From: CAZWRK01 sp964635875
GTDB taxonomy: Bacteria > Pseudomonadota > Gammaproteobacteria > Burkholderiales > Aquaspirillaceae
NCBI GenBank assembly: GCA_964635875.1
Contig: CAZWRK010000018.1
Span: 1-42,701, forward strand
Direction of reading: 5' to 3'
DNA length: 42,701 nucleotides
Shown piece by piece: positions 25,526 to 32,177 of this stretch. The position numbers and the translations under genes were made by a program. The notes beneath the pieces are model-generated. The model saw only the letters and a list, made by a program, of their open reading frames with translations, ran no database searches and had not been told where the DNA came from. Each line of letters begins with the position of its first letter. The first letter of the stretch is position 1.

Positions 25526-25761
25526 TAGATAGTAGGCCTATACTCAGGAGCAACATTCTTAGGCCAAGAAACCACACCAGAGACACAAAGAATAAATACA
25601 TCACAATGCTCTCTAGCAGATAAACGCTTAGCTTCCTTAACAGCTTCATCATGGGAAGGATGACGCTTATTAGGAGCACCACGATGAGGAATCCAACACA
25701 TCCAAGTACGACTAGGCGGATTCTCAGGAAGTTCAGGCTGCACAGTAGCTTGCTTATTCAT
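25525..25761 (-). CDS. Small unknown protein
   Basis: This 78-residue protein starts at ATG 25761, nine bases after GGGAG and overlapping the preceding stop by eight bases. The core (HRGAPNKRHPSHDEAVKEAK, then RLSAREHCDVFILCV) follows the pattern of small phage domains in which a helix with EAxRLA is followed by a strand ending in FxVL. The N-terminus is Pro-rich. Function unknown. Confidence 0.5.
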   Translation of the reverse strand: MNKQATVQPELPENPPSRTWMCWIPHRGAPNKRHPSHDEAVKEAKRLSAREHCDVFILCVSGVVSWPKNVAPEYRPTI

Positions 25762-26017
25762 CGAATTTAACTCCCATCTGTTTGAATATATCAACCAACT
25801 TCTGTCCTACTGTTGCACTAGGAGACTCTGCCTGTTGCGTTTTCTGTAAAGCTAGGAAATTAATTCTCTTATAACAATCATTACAGATATGTGAACTATA
25901 AATGGTAGACTTATATTCTGAATACCCTAAATTCCTTATAGTTAATTGTAATTCCGATAGTTGTTCGCGGGTTACAACCTTCCCACAAAAATCACAAACA
26001 TAACTAGTTTTAATCAT
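25754..26017 (-). CDS. Small zinc-finger protein
   Basis: This 87-residue protein has two CxxC knuckles, VCDFCGKV (residues 8-11) and ICNDCYKR (45-48). Together they form a treble-clef or zinc-ribbon-like site. A helix with VGQKLVDIFKQMGVKF follows. The start overlaps the nuclease stop by eight bases. It is probably a nucleic-acid or protein-binding early protein, one of several such zinc proteins in this operon. Confidence 0.6.
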   Translation of the reverse strand: MIKTSYVCDFCGKVVTREQLSELQLTIRNLGYSEYKSTIYSSHICNDCYKRINFLALQKTQQAESPSATVGQKLVDIFKQMGVKFDE

Positions 26018-26951
26018 TTTCTACGTTCCTTTCTTTAATCTTATAATCTTCCATCATCGCACGATTACCACCATACTTACACACCTGCAGATAAGGACAA
26101 CCACCATAGTCAGAACAACTATGATGATTACATGCAAAAGCCTTCTTTACCAACTCTAGTTCTTCTGGTAGAAGAGAAGAGGCAAAGAAGGATTGATGTA
26201 GGCCGGGTGGGGGAGAGTAGGGCTTTAGGGGAGAAGAGGGAAGAGAAGAGAAGAGAGGAACAGTTGCCTCTAGTATCTGCTCTACACACTCTTCGTACGA
26301 AGCCAAGAACTCCAACCTTTGTCGCTCCGTAGCCAAGAAAGTTCTACGCTGTAGATCAGCCTCGCTCTTAGTAGGCGTACGAACTGCATCTAGGCAGATA
26401 GCTTCATGCTCGACGCCAGTTAGGCTGGAGGCGGCATAAAGGTAAGCTAGCAAAGCGAAGGAGTTCTCATACCTAGACCAGAACCAGTCTCCAGTGAGAC
26501 TAGACTTAGTTGTCTTAGTATCTATGATAGTAGGCTGAGGCTCCATAGCCATACGGTCAATGATACCAATTAAGGTAGTCGCTCCGTCTGGCATAGGAAC
26601 CTCAAACTTTACCTCGATACGATCTGGAGGAAGGCCGTCTGGTTTATAGGTAGCAAAGTAAGTGCCCAGAGACACTAGTAGGCTTTGCAGGTCACGGCCC
26701 GCCTCTCCTGCTAAAGCCTCTCGTTCCCATGCTAGGACTGCTGCTTGGGTTGCACCTATGCTATCGCCTCCGTTCTTGTTCCATACAGCTAAACCCTCAT
26801 GCAGAGCCTTGCCGAAGGACAGTGCAGGAAAGCTTCCTGTAGGATACATCTTGACGATGTACTTCCAGAAGAAGCTACGTGGGCAGGTCTGGAACTGAGC
26901 TATGGAACTAGGCGAGAACCTTCGCTCTAGTACATTAGTGGAGAAGCTCAT
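26010..26951 (-). CDS. PD-(D/E)XK nuclease with probable iron-sulfur site (RecB/Cas4-like)
   Basis: This 313-residue protein has the RecB-nuclease pattern: FSPSSIAQFQTCPRSFFWKY (C23), H51 in ALHEGL, D132 in IGIIDRM, D144 and K146 in TIIDTKTTKS, and a later FALLAYLY helix. The C-terminal cluster CNHHSCSDYGGCPYLQVC, with C23, would hold a 4Fe-4S cluster as in AddB and Cas4. The likely role is DNA end resection. A Ser/Pro/Leu-rich stretch near residues 235-255 comes from a polypyrimidine tract on the coding strand (26228-26261). The start overlaps the preceding stop as ATGA. Confidence 0.85.
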   Translation of the reverse strand: MSFSTNVLERRFSPSSIAQFQTCPRSFFWKYIVKMYPTGSFPALSFGKALHEGLAVWNKNGGDSIGATQAAVLAWEREALAGEAGRDLQSLLVSLGTYFATYKPDGLPPDRIEVKFEVPMPDGATTLIGIIDRMAMEPQPTIIDTKTTKSSLTGDWFWSRYENSFALLAYLYAASSLTGVEHEAICLDAVRTPTKSEADLQRRTFLATERQRLEFLASYEECVEQILEATVPLFSSLPSSPLKPYSPPPGLHQSFFASSLLPEELELVKKAFACNHHSCSDYGGCPYLQVCKYGGNRAMMEDYKIKERNVEND

Positions 26952-27196
26952 GCGCGTAGTCCAAAGTTAAACCAAGCTGTGCGGCAACGTCCACAGTTAC
27001 ATGAAGCCTTATCTGGACCGATTTCATGGAAAACTGCATGAGTATCTTCCTTGTTTACGCAGATTACTCTAATGTAATCTTTCAATGCTCGCTTACGAAG
27101 AACAATTTCACTAATTATGCCACCAGAAAGTTTAAGTCCGGTTGACTTAGCGTAAGCCTTAGCTGCATCCCAATGCTTTTTAGTAGGACGTTGCAT
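26948..27196 (-). CDS. Small Cys-containing protein
   Basis: This 82-residue basic protein reads MQRPTKKHWDAAKAYAKSTG and ends with SCNCGRCRTAWFNFG, a cysteine cluster that could bind zinc with an upstream His or Cys. The N-terminal helix is Lys-rich. It starts in a TAATG overlap with the next zinc protein. No family recognised. Confidence 0.5.
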   Translation of the reverse strand: MQRPTKKHWDAAKAYAKSTGLKLSGGIISEIVLRKRALKDYIRVICVNKEDTHAVFHEIGPDKASCNCGRCRTAWFNFGLRA

Positions 27197-27408
27197 TAGT
27201 TGGTCTCCATGTGAGTCTCGTAATTCACATCATCGAATGTAGCATTACCATGACAACGAGGACACTTCCAGCGTCGATCAGATTCTTTCATTTGCCTATC
27301 ATATTCTTTCTCTGTTAAAAAGATACGTGCACCACCATTGCATTTCACATCTCTAGCATCACCATCACAAAAGACAGCGTAAGGCGTAGGCTTAGAAGAT
27401 TCTTGCAT
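27196..27408 (-). CDS. Small zinc-finger protein
   Basis: This 70-residue protein starts after AGGAACTAATC. Cysteines occur as AVFCDGDARDVKC near residues 14-23 and WKCPRCHG near 48-52, forming a four-cysteine zinc ribbon. The rest is charged (TEKEYDRQMKESDRRW). It is probably a regulatory or adaptor protein of the early operon, by composition only. Confidence 0.55.
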   Translation of the reverse strand: MQESSKPTPYAVFCDGDARDVKCNGGARIFLTEKEYDRQMKESDRRWKCPRCHGNATFDDVNYETHMETN

Positions 27409-27417
27409 GATTAGTTC

Positions 27418-27681
27418 CTAGCCTACCTTAATACCACGACCAGCGAGTTCTTCCTGCACCCAAAGATAGCCTTCGTGCAAGGAAAAGCTACGAATCATAA
27501 GAGACTGAGGATTCATTAGAACTACCTGTCGATGATACTTGCGCTTCCAGAAGGCGTGGTCCAAGGTAAGAACCCGACCATCATGGCTAATCTTAGGTTC
27601 GTGCATCGTGGTGATGCTATTACCTGTCTCACGGAAGTCGGTGAAATAGATGTCCCAAACTGTAGGCTTTGCGCTGTTCAT
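27418..27681 (-). CDS. Small unknown protein
   Basis: This 87-residue protein starts at ATG 27681 in a TAATG overlap with the upstream membrane-peptide gene. An in-frame GTG at 27714 lies inside that gene. It reads MNSAKPTVWDIYFTDFRETG, then VLTLDHAFWKRKYHRQVVLM and ends EELAGRGIKVG. It seems to be a small beta-rich soluble protein. No family recognised. Confidence 0.5.
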   Translation of the reverse strand: MNSAKPTVWDIYFTDFRETGNSITTMHEPKISHDGRVLTLDHAFWKRKYHRQVVLMNPQSLMIRSFSLHEGYLWVQEELAGRGIKVG

Positions 27682-27797
27682 TAGCTGTCCTTTTTGTTGT
27701 TGCTGTCGTTCCACATCTTAACTACAATCACTAAGGCAAAAATAAAAGCCACACCAATCAGGGTATGGCAATAGATCAGGGTTTCAGTTGTGGTCAT
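27681..27797 (-). CDS. 38-residue single-span membrane protein
   Basis: Start ATG 27797 overlaps the stop of the 29-residue gene as ATGA, and its stop overlaps the next start. One helix (TLIGVAFIFALVIVVKM) is flanked by MTTTETLIYCH and by a charged tail, WNDSNNKKDS. It is a small type I/III membrane protein. It is too short to be assigned; an envelope-targeting or holin-like role is possible. Confidence 0.55.
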   Translation of the reverse strand: MTTTETLIYCHTLIGVAFIFALVIVVKMWNDSNNKKDS

Positions 27798-27883
27798 AAG
27801 GAACATACATCACCTATTACAATACCCATACCAAATAAACATAGACCCCAAAAACATATTTCAATAGCTAAAGCTAGCTTCAT
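27794..27883 (-). CDS. 29-residue single-span membrane peptide
   Basis: Start ATG 27883 overlaps the preceding stop as ATGA, with GGAG eight bases upstream. The peptide MKLALAIEICFWGLCLFGMG continues hydrophobic to the end and forms one helix. It is paired in tandem with the 38-residue membrane protein. Both ends are exact stop-start overlaps, which supports translation. Function unknown. Confidence 0.5.
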   Translation of the reverse strand: MKLALAIEICFWGLCLFGMGIVIGDVCSL

Positions 27884-28221
27884 TCTCCTATCTCCATCTT
27901 ATTGTCACCTTCACTAGATTCGGGAGGCTGATACAACTTACCGCAGAACGTAGTCCAGTCATAAGGCTCACTTGGTGCCTCGCTGTAGAGGATAGGTGCC
28001 CAGCTTTCCACTATCTCAGCATACTGGAAACCTTCTATTTCAGGATTAAAGAACAGGATTACTTCCCACACTTCATCCCGATTAACTACATCGAAGTAGC
28101 TACCAGGAGGCGGATTAGGAAAGAGACGCTCTAGCAAAGCTTTCCAACGTTGGGCTTCTTCCTTAGTGCTATCGCATGTTTCGCCTGCTGGGGACCAACC
28201 TAAAAGACTCTGTTCTTTCAT
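27880..28221 (-). CDS. Acidic unknown protein
   Basis: This 113-residue protein starts after AAGGAAACTT. It has Glu 16 or more times, a helix TKEEAQRWKALLERLFPNPP and a hydrophobic core VVNRDEVWEVILFFNPEIEG. The C-terminal tail is acidic. No cysteine cluster, membrane helix or catalytic pattern is visible. No family recognised. Confidence 0.5.
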   Translation of the reverse strand: MKEQSLLGWSPAGETCDSTKEEAQRWKALLERLFPNPPPGSYFDVVNRDEVWEVILFFNPEIEGFQYAEIVESWAPILYSEAPSEPYDWTTFCGKLYQPPESSEGDNKMEIGE

Positions 28222-28235
28222 ATTAAGTTTCCTTT

Positions 28236-28685
28236 TTAGTTACAACCAAATCTACCTGCACGAAGTCGAAAGTCTGCAAGATACTTGTCAAGATCGAAGG
28301 TTTCCCAGCGAGCTTTCATAGCTTCGCAAGTAGTCTCGGGCACGTTGTGAACGTTAGGCCACTTGCCATTGGCGGTAAGTACCTTGATGTCATAGTTAAA
28401 GAGACAAGCATACTCCAGATAGGGAGCCATCTCTTTAACTTGAGTGAATGTATTACTTACGACGATTGGTTTGCCTTCTTCCATCGCTGTCATAGCTTGA
28501 TTCTGACAGGCTTCGTGAGCTAGATGGAGCTTAGTAGCGTCAAACTTGTAGCTGCCATCTTGCTTATGGAAGTAGTGGTCCGCCTCACAATGGACTAGGC
28601 CGGGGATGCACTTAAGTAAGCCCTTGGCTAAGGTAGTCTTGCCACTACCAGGAAGGCCACGAATAATAATAAGGAAGGGTTTCAT
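28236..28685 (-). CDS. P-loop kinase (AAA_33 / polynucleotide-kinase-like)
   Basis: This 149-residue protein has a clear Walker A, RGLPGSGKTTLAKG (K16), then CEADHYF as the acceptor-site Asp loop, VVSNTFTQ as the strand after the Walker B region, and VPETTCEAMKARWETF as a lid-like basic helix. The fold is that of AAA_33 or zeta-toxin-type kinases, including phage polynucleotide kinases. The substrate could be a 5' DNA/RNA end or a nucleotide. It starts after AAAGGATAATGCA. Confidence 0.78.
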   Translation of the reverse strand: MKPFLIIIRGLPGSGKTTLAKGLLKCIPGLVHCEADHYFHKQDGSYKFDATKLHLAHEACQNQAMTAMEEGKPIVVSNTFTQVKEMAPYLEYACLFNYDIKVLTANGKWPNVHNVPETTCEAMKARWETFDLDKYLADFRLRAGRFGCN

Positions 28686-28724
28686 TGCATTATCCTTTCT
28701 TTAGTCTCTAGTTCTTTGAAGCCA

Positions 28725-28856
28725 TTAAGAGGGCAGAGAGGGAGAGGAAGAAGGCTCAGGAGAGGGAGAGTCTGGCTTCTTAGTTGGTGCAGGAAGAACC
28801 TTGGCGTAGTAGACTCCCGGTGCGAACATACGCATTAATGGATAAGATTTAGTCAT
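28725..28856 (-). CDS. 43-residue Pro/Ser-rich protein, tentative
   Basis: This short frame starts at ATG 28856, ten bases after GAGG. It reads MTKSYPLMRMFAPGVYYAK, then becomes Pro/Ser-rich to the end where the coding strand is a polypyrimidine tract. It fills the only space between the kinase and the acidic protein. Coding is plausible but not proven. Confidence 0.4.
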   Translation of the reverse strand: MTKSYPLMRMFAPGVYYAKVLPAPTKKPDSPSPEPSSSPSLPS

Positions 28857-28869
28857 GGCCTAATTACCT

Positions 28870-29226
28870 CTAGAGGATAGTCTCTTCCTCTTCCTCTTTC
28901 TTCTCTCCCTCTCCTAAGCCTAACTCTCCCTGCTGGGAGGCTTCTTTCTTCTTTTCACGCTTCTTCGGCTGCACAGAATCAGCTAGTCCTTTAACTAGCT
29001 TCATAAAGTCATCCATTGAACGTAGATTCAGAATTTGATTGATTAGACTTTCCTTAACTGTGAGCTTGTCAGGACTAACCACGAAAGGTAAGCCTTCAGA
29101 GGCTGGTTGAACTTGAATCTCACTAGGCGAGAACATAGCAATTACGATTGCTTCGCCTTGATCTAGAACTTCAACCTTGTCCTCGATATGGATGGTTTTG
29201 CCTACGCTGTCGCTTACTTGGAACAT
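28870..29226 (-). CDS. Unknown early protein with Lys/Glu-rich tail
   Basis: This 118-residue protein starts after AAAGGAAAC. Residues 1-55 look like a small beta barrel (HIEDKVEVLDQGEAIVIAMF, then FVVSPDKLTV). A helix LINQILNLRSMDDFMKLVKG follows. The last 35 residues are Lys/Glu repeats from a pure purine coding tract (28881-28915). The charged tail may be disordered and could bind partners. No family recognised. Confidence 0.5.
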   Translation of the reverse strand: MFQVSDSVGKTIHIEDKVEVLDQGEAIVIAMFSPSEIQVQPASEGLPFVVSPDKLTVKESLINQILNLRSMDDFMKLVKGLADSVQPKKREKKKEASQQGELGLGEGEKKEEEEETIL

Positions 29227-29247
29227 TAGCGTGTTTCCTTTCTTCTG

Positions 29248-29514
29248 TTAATCTATGAATTCTACTCCGATAGCTCTCATTGCGCTTAAGCTGATTACTA
29301 CTTTGGGTTGTTTCCAAAGAGTTTCCATTGCCTCGATGATAGATATTGGTGTCTGGTTTCGTAAATCTTGTATTTCATTGATAGAGGGTTTTCCTGTATC
29401 TGTTGAAATTGCCCTGTACATGAATTTGGTGAATCTTAGATCATTCACGAAACGAGGCATTTCTTGAAGAACTGCTGCTAAGCATATTAGTTCGGGAGGG
29501 TAGTCTGATTTCAT
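29248..29514 (-). CDS. Small unknown early protein
   Basis: This 88-residue protein starts behind AAAGGAAATG. It reads MKSDYPPELICLAAVLQEMP, then INEIQDLRNQTPISIIEAME, a mostly helical soluble protein. No motif is recognised. Its place near the head of the minus-strand operon suggests early expression. Confidence 0.5.
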   Translation of the reverse strand: MKSDYPPELICLAAVLQEMPRFVNDLRFTKFMYRAISTDTGKPSINEIQDLRNQTPISIIEAMETLWKQPKVVISLSAMRAIGVEFID

Positions 29515-29544
29515 TTCTTCATTTCCTTTCTCTAGTGGAGTTAC

Positions 29545-29751
29545 TTATTGCTTTATTAGAGAACCAAAAATCATATTGGTTTGTGGAAACATCATATCCT
29601 TAATAGGATCGAGATTATGTTGAAGATACATCTTTCTTTTACAGGTACATTGAATAAAGTGCTTGCGTTCATCAAAGTCTTGTGGTATGTAACACCATTT
29701 GTGGCAATGTCCACATTGTGCAAAACCTATTGTAGTGACTCTAGTTTTCAT
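29545..29751 (-). CDS. Small zinc-ribbon early protein
   Basis: This 68-residue protein starts behind AAAGGAAATAAG. It has QCGHCHKWCYIP (CxxC plus C) and FIQCTCKRKM (CxC), a likely zinc ribbon in residues 13-40, followed by a hydrophobic tail. It is the first complete gene downstream of the AT-rich control stretch. It is probably a host-takeover or regulatory factor, by position only. Confidence 0.55.
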   Translation of the reverse strand: MKTRVTTIGFAQCGHCHKWCYIPQDFDERKHFIQCTCKRKMYLQHNLDPIKDMMFPQTNMIFGSLIKQ

Positions 29752-30056
29752 TGCTTATTTCCTTTCTCTAACACTACTTACATAGTATTATATATATTAT
29801 ATATTATATATATTATATATATATATTTTTTTTTCGCCCGGCGGTATTGTTTAGAATAATTTGTTAATACCCCTACACACCATTTGTTGTACATATTTGT
29901 ACACCCCACCTAACGCTAACCCCTTACCATATGTCCGGGGGTCTAATACTTTATTACTAATACTCGAAAAAGGCGAAAATTCCGAATTGCTCATTCGCTG
30001 AACGAATCCAGAATTGAGACTAGGCGAAGCTATCGGGGCGAAAATGGTGAGATTTA
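29752..30056. promoter_or_regulatory. Intergenic control stretch upstream of early genes
   Basis: No gene is seen in about 300 bases. The left part is a long AT-only tract (29783-29830) ending in TTTTCGCCC. The remainder holds GGCGAAAA at 29972-29979 and GGGCGAAAAT at 30036-30045. A minus-strand promoter for the zinc-ribbon gene is expected here. The many overlapping TATAAT-like words in the AT tract prevent a firm -10 call. Confidence 0.45.
29783..29830. repeat. AT-only tract of TATATTA-like repeats
   Basis: About 48 bases contain only A and T, built from imperfect TATATATTA units and ending in a run of T. Such tracts melt easily and occur at origins (DNA-unwinding elements) and at strong phage promoters. 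Which applies here cannot be told from sequence. Confidence 0.7.
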
Positions 30057-30365
30057 TTACAGGACAATCTCCGGCCCTAGTGGCTTTTTGGCCACACTAA
30101 CCTTAGTAGCACGCTTGCTCCTAGGATAGGAACTAGACCAATACATTGCAGGGGCGGGGGCGGACGGGATTAAAGGAACAGCGTGGCGCGGCAGTAACCT
30201 TACGACAAGCATATCGAACCTAATGGCTGGACCTGTAGGTTCAATTAGGTGGTCGCGCTGCTGGTGCAATAGCATGGTGCGATAATGGTCATGGTGCGCC
30301 ATGCTAACGAATTTAGAACAGAAAGGGCATTGTAAGTAACTTGCTTTCTGTTCCGATAAGCTAGG
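30057..30365 (-). CDS. C2H2-type zinc-finger protein, C-terminal part (cut by gap)
   Basis: The 103 visible codons include LQCPFCSKFVSMAHHDHY, then LLHQQRDHL, a CxxC followed by histidines that would form a zinc finger. The C-terminus is basic and Pro-rich (SSSYPRSKRATKVSVAKKPL). The N-terminus lies in the 100-N gap. The base composition is richer in GC than the rest of the early operon. Confidence 0.55.
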   Translation of the reverse strand, partial: PSLSEQKASYLQCPFCSKFVSMAHHDHYRTMLLHQQRDHLIEPTGPAIRFDMLVVRLLPRHAVPLIPSAPAPAMYWSSSYPRSKRATKVSVAKKPLGPEIVL

Positions 30366-30465
30366 NNNNNNNNNNNNNNNNNNNNNNNNNNNNNNNNNNN
30401 NNNNNNNNNNNNNNNNNNNNNNNNNNNNNNNNNNNNNNNNNNNNNNNNNNNNNNNNNNNNNNNNN
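30366..30465. other. Scaffold gap (100 N)
   Basis: This is a second run of exactly 100 unknown bases. It separates two partial genes on the minus strand. Because the true length is unknown, frames across it cannot be joined, and the flanking order itself should be confirmed. Confidence 0.98.
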
Positions 30466-30745
30466 GCGCGGTCTGGAAGCCAATCGAAAGGGCCTGCGCC
30501 AGAAGCCACGCGCCGGTGATATGCGCGACGTTGACAGCCTTACCCGTGTTGATGGCCGTATTGCGGATGTCGGTGGCAATGGCTTCAAGCTGCTCGGCCC
30601 AGCTATCGGCCTTACCACCGCTACCTTCAACCAGCGACACCGCGTCATACTTCAACTCGGCGTGATTAAGCCCAGCCTTAGCACAACGAGCCTTAAGCTG
30701 TTCCGTGGCCTTAGGGGCATAATCCGCAATAATCTTAACCTTCAT
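30466..30745 (-). CDS. Unknown GC-rich early protein, N-terminal part (cut by gap)
   Basis: The gene starts at ATG 30745 behind AGGAAGGACTAGGA. The 93 visible residues include MKVKIIADYAPKATEQLKAR, then SLVEGSGGKADSWAEQLEAI and AHITGAWLLAQALSIGFQT, an alpha/beta protein. Codons here end mostly in G or C, unlike the rest of the genome. This points to recent transfer or to a chimeric join at the gap. It is the most upstream gene of the minus-strand operon. Confidence 0.6.
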
Positions 30746-30840
30746 TCTGTCCTAGTCCTTCCTGTACCCTTAGGTACTGCCCTTCTACACCATGTAGCAA
30801 GGCGATGATATATAAGCAATCGGCATGCCAAGTATGCCAT

Positions 30841-31012
30841 TCTCATTTTTGAGACAAACTACACTACATATAGTGGGTCCGGGCGGATTGTGTACCACGT
30901 ATGGTATAGGTAGTAGCACGTAGTCTCAAACGTGCGAAAAAGCGTTCTCATTATTGCGTAAGATGCTATCGGCCAGCGGGTTGCATTTTTGAGAACGTTC
31001 TCACAAATGAGA
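30841..31012. repeat. Cluster of TCTCA/TGAGA half-sites
   Basis: Seven copies occur in 172 bases: TCTCA at 30841, 30924, 30946 and 30999, and TGAGA at 30850, 30990 and 31008. Two pairs form identical dyads TCTCA-N4-TGAGA (30841-30854 and 30999-31012). A further pair makes the perfect palindrome GAGAACGTTCTC (30991-31002). This is the pattern of an operator array for a dimeric regulator. Confidence 0.65.
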
Positions 31013-31052
31013 CCTTAAGGATACCACGTATAAGTACCATGCCACAAGAGGC

Positions 31053-31099
31053 AGCTTGCTAAACCTTATCAATGTCTAGCTTGCTAAACCTTATCAATG
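31053..31099. repeat. Two 22-base tandem-like direct repeats (iteron-like)
   Basis: The copies lie at 31053-31074 and 31078-31099 and share the core TTGCTAAACCTTATCAATG, with a 25-base period. A third partial copy, TTATCAAT, is at 31111-31118. A period near two and a half helical turns and the position in the divergent region suit an initiator or activator binding site. Confidence 0.7.
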
Positions 31100-31146
31100 G
31101 TTGCGTATGTTTATCAATCTAGCTACCACCTAATCTCTATCGGCGT

Positions 31147-31190
31147 GGTAGGGATTAGCTGGTAATCTACGGTAAGGCGGTAGGGATTAG
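31147..31190. repeat. Repeated 12-mer in control region
   Basis: GGTAGGGATTAG occurs at 31147-31158 and 31179-31190, 32 bases apart, that is about three helical turns. It lies just before a short GC hairpin. It may be a second class of protein-binding site. Confidence 0.5.
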
Positions 31191-31362
31191 GGGATAGGGG
31201 GCGACCCCCCGGCCGGGCGGCGCCATGATACATAAATACCTCCCACAAATTTTCCCTAATTTTTTACCTAGTAATTCGCAAAATTTTCGCCCAAAGTCAC
31301 GTTAACAATGAATTAAAAGATTCCTCTCAAAATGCATTTGCATAACCCACTAGTAAGAGGTA

Positions 31363-31689
31363 ATGTTCGACAGGCCGAAGGCAGAATCCACGACTCAAAA
31401 GATACTTATGGAAAAGGTATTTAGATTAAGACTTAACAAAGACCAGACCTTTTACGTAGGTCGAGCCATAGCTCTTTGTACTGAACGTCTCTTAGCTTTT
31501 TGGCCACAATTAGCGGGATACAAAGAGATAGAAATGATAGTAAACAAGGAACCTACCCCCGGTTTAGAACTTATTGAACTAGTTGGTTCAGACACCTTAG
31601 TCCCTTTTTGGCGCTTTCGCGACAATCTGTTTACTGCAACCTGTCGTTGGCCTTCCGGTAAGTATTACTTAGATTTCAGGGTGCCATAA
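31363..31689 (+). CDS. Small unknown protein heading the late operon
   Basis: This 108-residue protein has ATG 31363 just after AAGAGG, which is rather close. An internal ATG at 31408 has no better site. It reads KVFRLRLNKDQTFYVGRAIA, then ELIELVGSDTLVPFWRFRD and ends WPSGKYYLDFRVP, an alpha/beta protein without recognised motif. It overlaps the small terminase by one base (TAATG), so it may act in packaging or be a late regulator. Confidence 0.55.
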   Translation: MFDRPKAESTTQKILMEKVFRLRLNKDQTFYVGRAIALCTERLLAFWPQLAGYKEIEMIVNKEPTPGLELIELVGSDTLVPFWRFRDNLFTATCRWPSGKYYLDFRVP

Positions 31690-32177
31690 TGGAAAAGCAA
31701 CTCCCTAATACAGCTCGCTTAGTTATGCTCCTTCTAGCTCAAGGTCGCAACCTAAAGAGCATCTGTGAGGAGTATCAGCTTAGCTATGAGCAATATAAAC
31801 GTATTGCTAACAGCGACCTTTTCAAGGTGGAGCAAGCCAAGCTCACAGATCAGCTTCGTGAAGAAGCTATGGAAGCAGCCTCAGCCGATCCCGTGCTTCG
31901 CACTATGAGAGAAGCAGGCCAGAAAGCCGCCAAGCTCCTAGTGGACGAGGTAGGTAACTTCGACGTAGAAGGTGGAGCCTCGCCTAGCACGCGAATTAAA
32001 GCAGCCGAGTCGATCCTAGATCGCATAGGTTACACTGGCAAAGCCAAGGAGACTGACAAGACTGCGGCCCCAGTTATTGTGATCTCAGCAAGCAAAGCTA
32101 CCTTTGTGTCTGAAAAGCTTGGCATAGCCCTAGCTGAAAAGCCAGTTCCAGCCGAGGCGGAGGCAGCTAATGGATAA
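31689..32177 (+). CDS. terS: Terminase small subunit
   Basis: This 162-residue protein has an N-terminal helix-turn-helix (ARLVMLLLAQGRNLKSICEE, then YQLSYEQYKRI). A helical oligomerisation region follows, and then the stretch STRIKAAESILDRIGYTGKA, typical of phage small terminases. The C-terminal 30 residues are Ala/Val-rich. It would bind the packaging site and hand DNA to the large subunit, which follows after one small gene. Confidence 0.82.
   Translation: MEKQLPNTARLVMLLLAQGRNLKSICEEYQLSYEQYKRIANSDLFKVEQAKLTDQLREEAMEAASADPVLRTMREAGQKAAKLLVDEVGNFDVEGGASPSTRIKAAESILDRIGYTGKAKETDKTAAPVIVISASKATFVSEKLGIALAEKPVPAEAEAANG

Larger units (their letters stand above)
30746..31362. promoter_or_regulatory. 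Divergent control region, candidate promoters, operators or origin
   Basis: About 617 bases without a credible gene separate the early (minus) and late (plus) operons. The region is packed with repeats: TCTCA/TGAGA half-sites (30841-31012), a TACCACGTAT word at 30893-30902 and 31022-31031, 22-base direct repeats (31053-31099), a repeated GGTAGGGATTAG, a GGGGG-CGA-CCCCC hairpin near 31196-31208, and ATTTTCGCCC at 31283-31292. Divergent promoters must lie here. The repeats suggest a phage repressor or activator, or an initiator. Confidence 0.65.

Noticed and set aside
28885..28915. Pyrimidine tract as a transcription terminator T-run
   Set aside because: It is mixed C/T without a preceding hairpin, and it lies inside the coding region of the Lys/Glu-rich tail.
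29581..29859. 92-codon plus-strand frame through the AT-only tract
   Set aside because: It is antisense to the zinc-ribbon gene, and its hydrophobic Ile/Tyr end is just translated AT repeat.
30245..30745. Single gene crossing the 100-N gap
   Set aside because: The gap length is nominal, so the frame beyond it is meaningless. The codons left of the gap in this frame look like shadow sequence, whereas another frame gives a zinc finger.
31194..31216. GGGGG-CGA-CCCCC hairpin as an intrinsic terminator
   Set aside because: The stem is only five pairs with a three-base loop and no T-run on either side. It is kept only as part of the control region.
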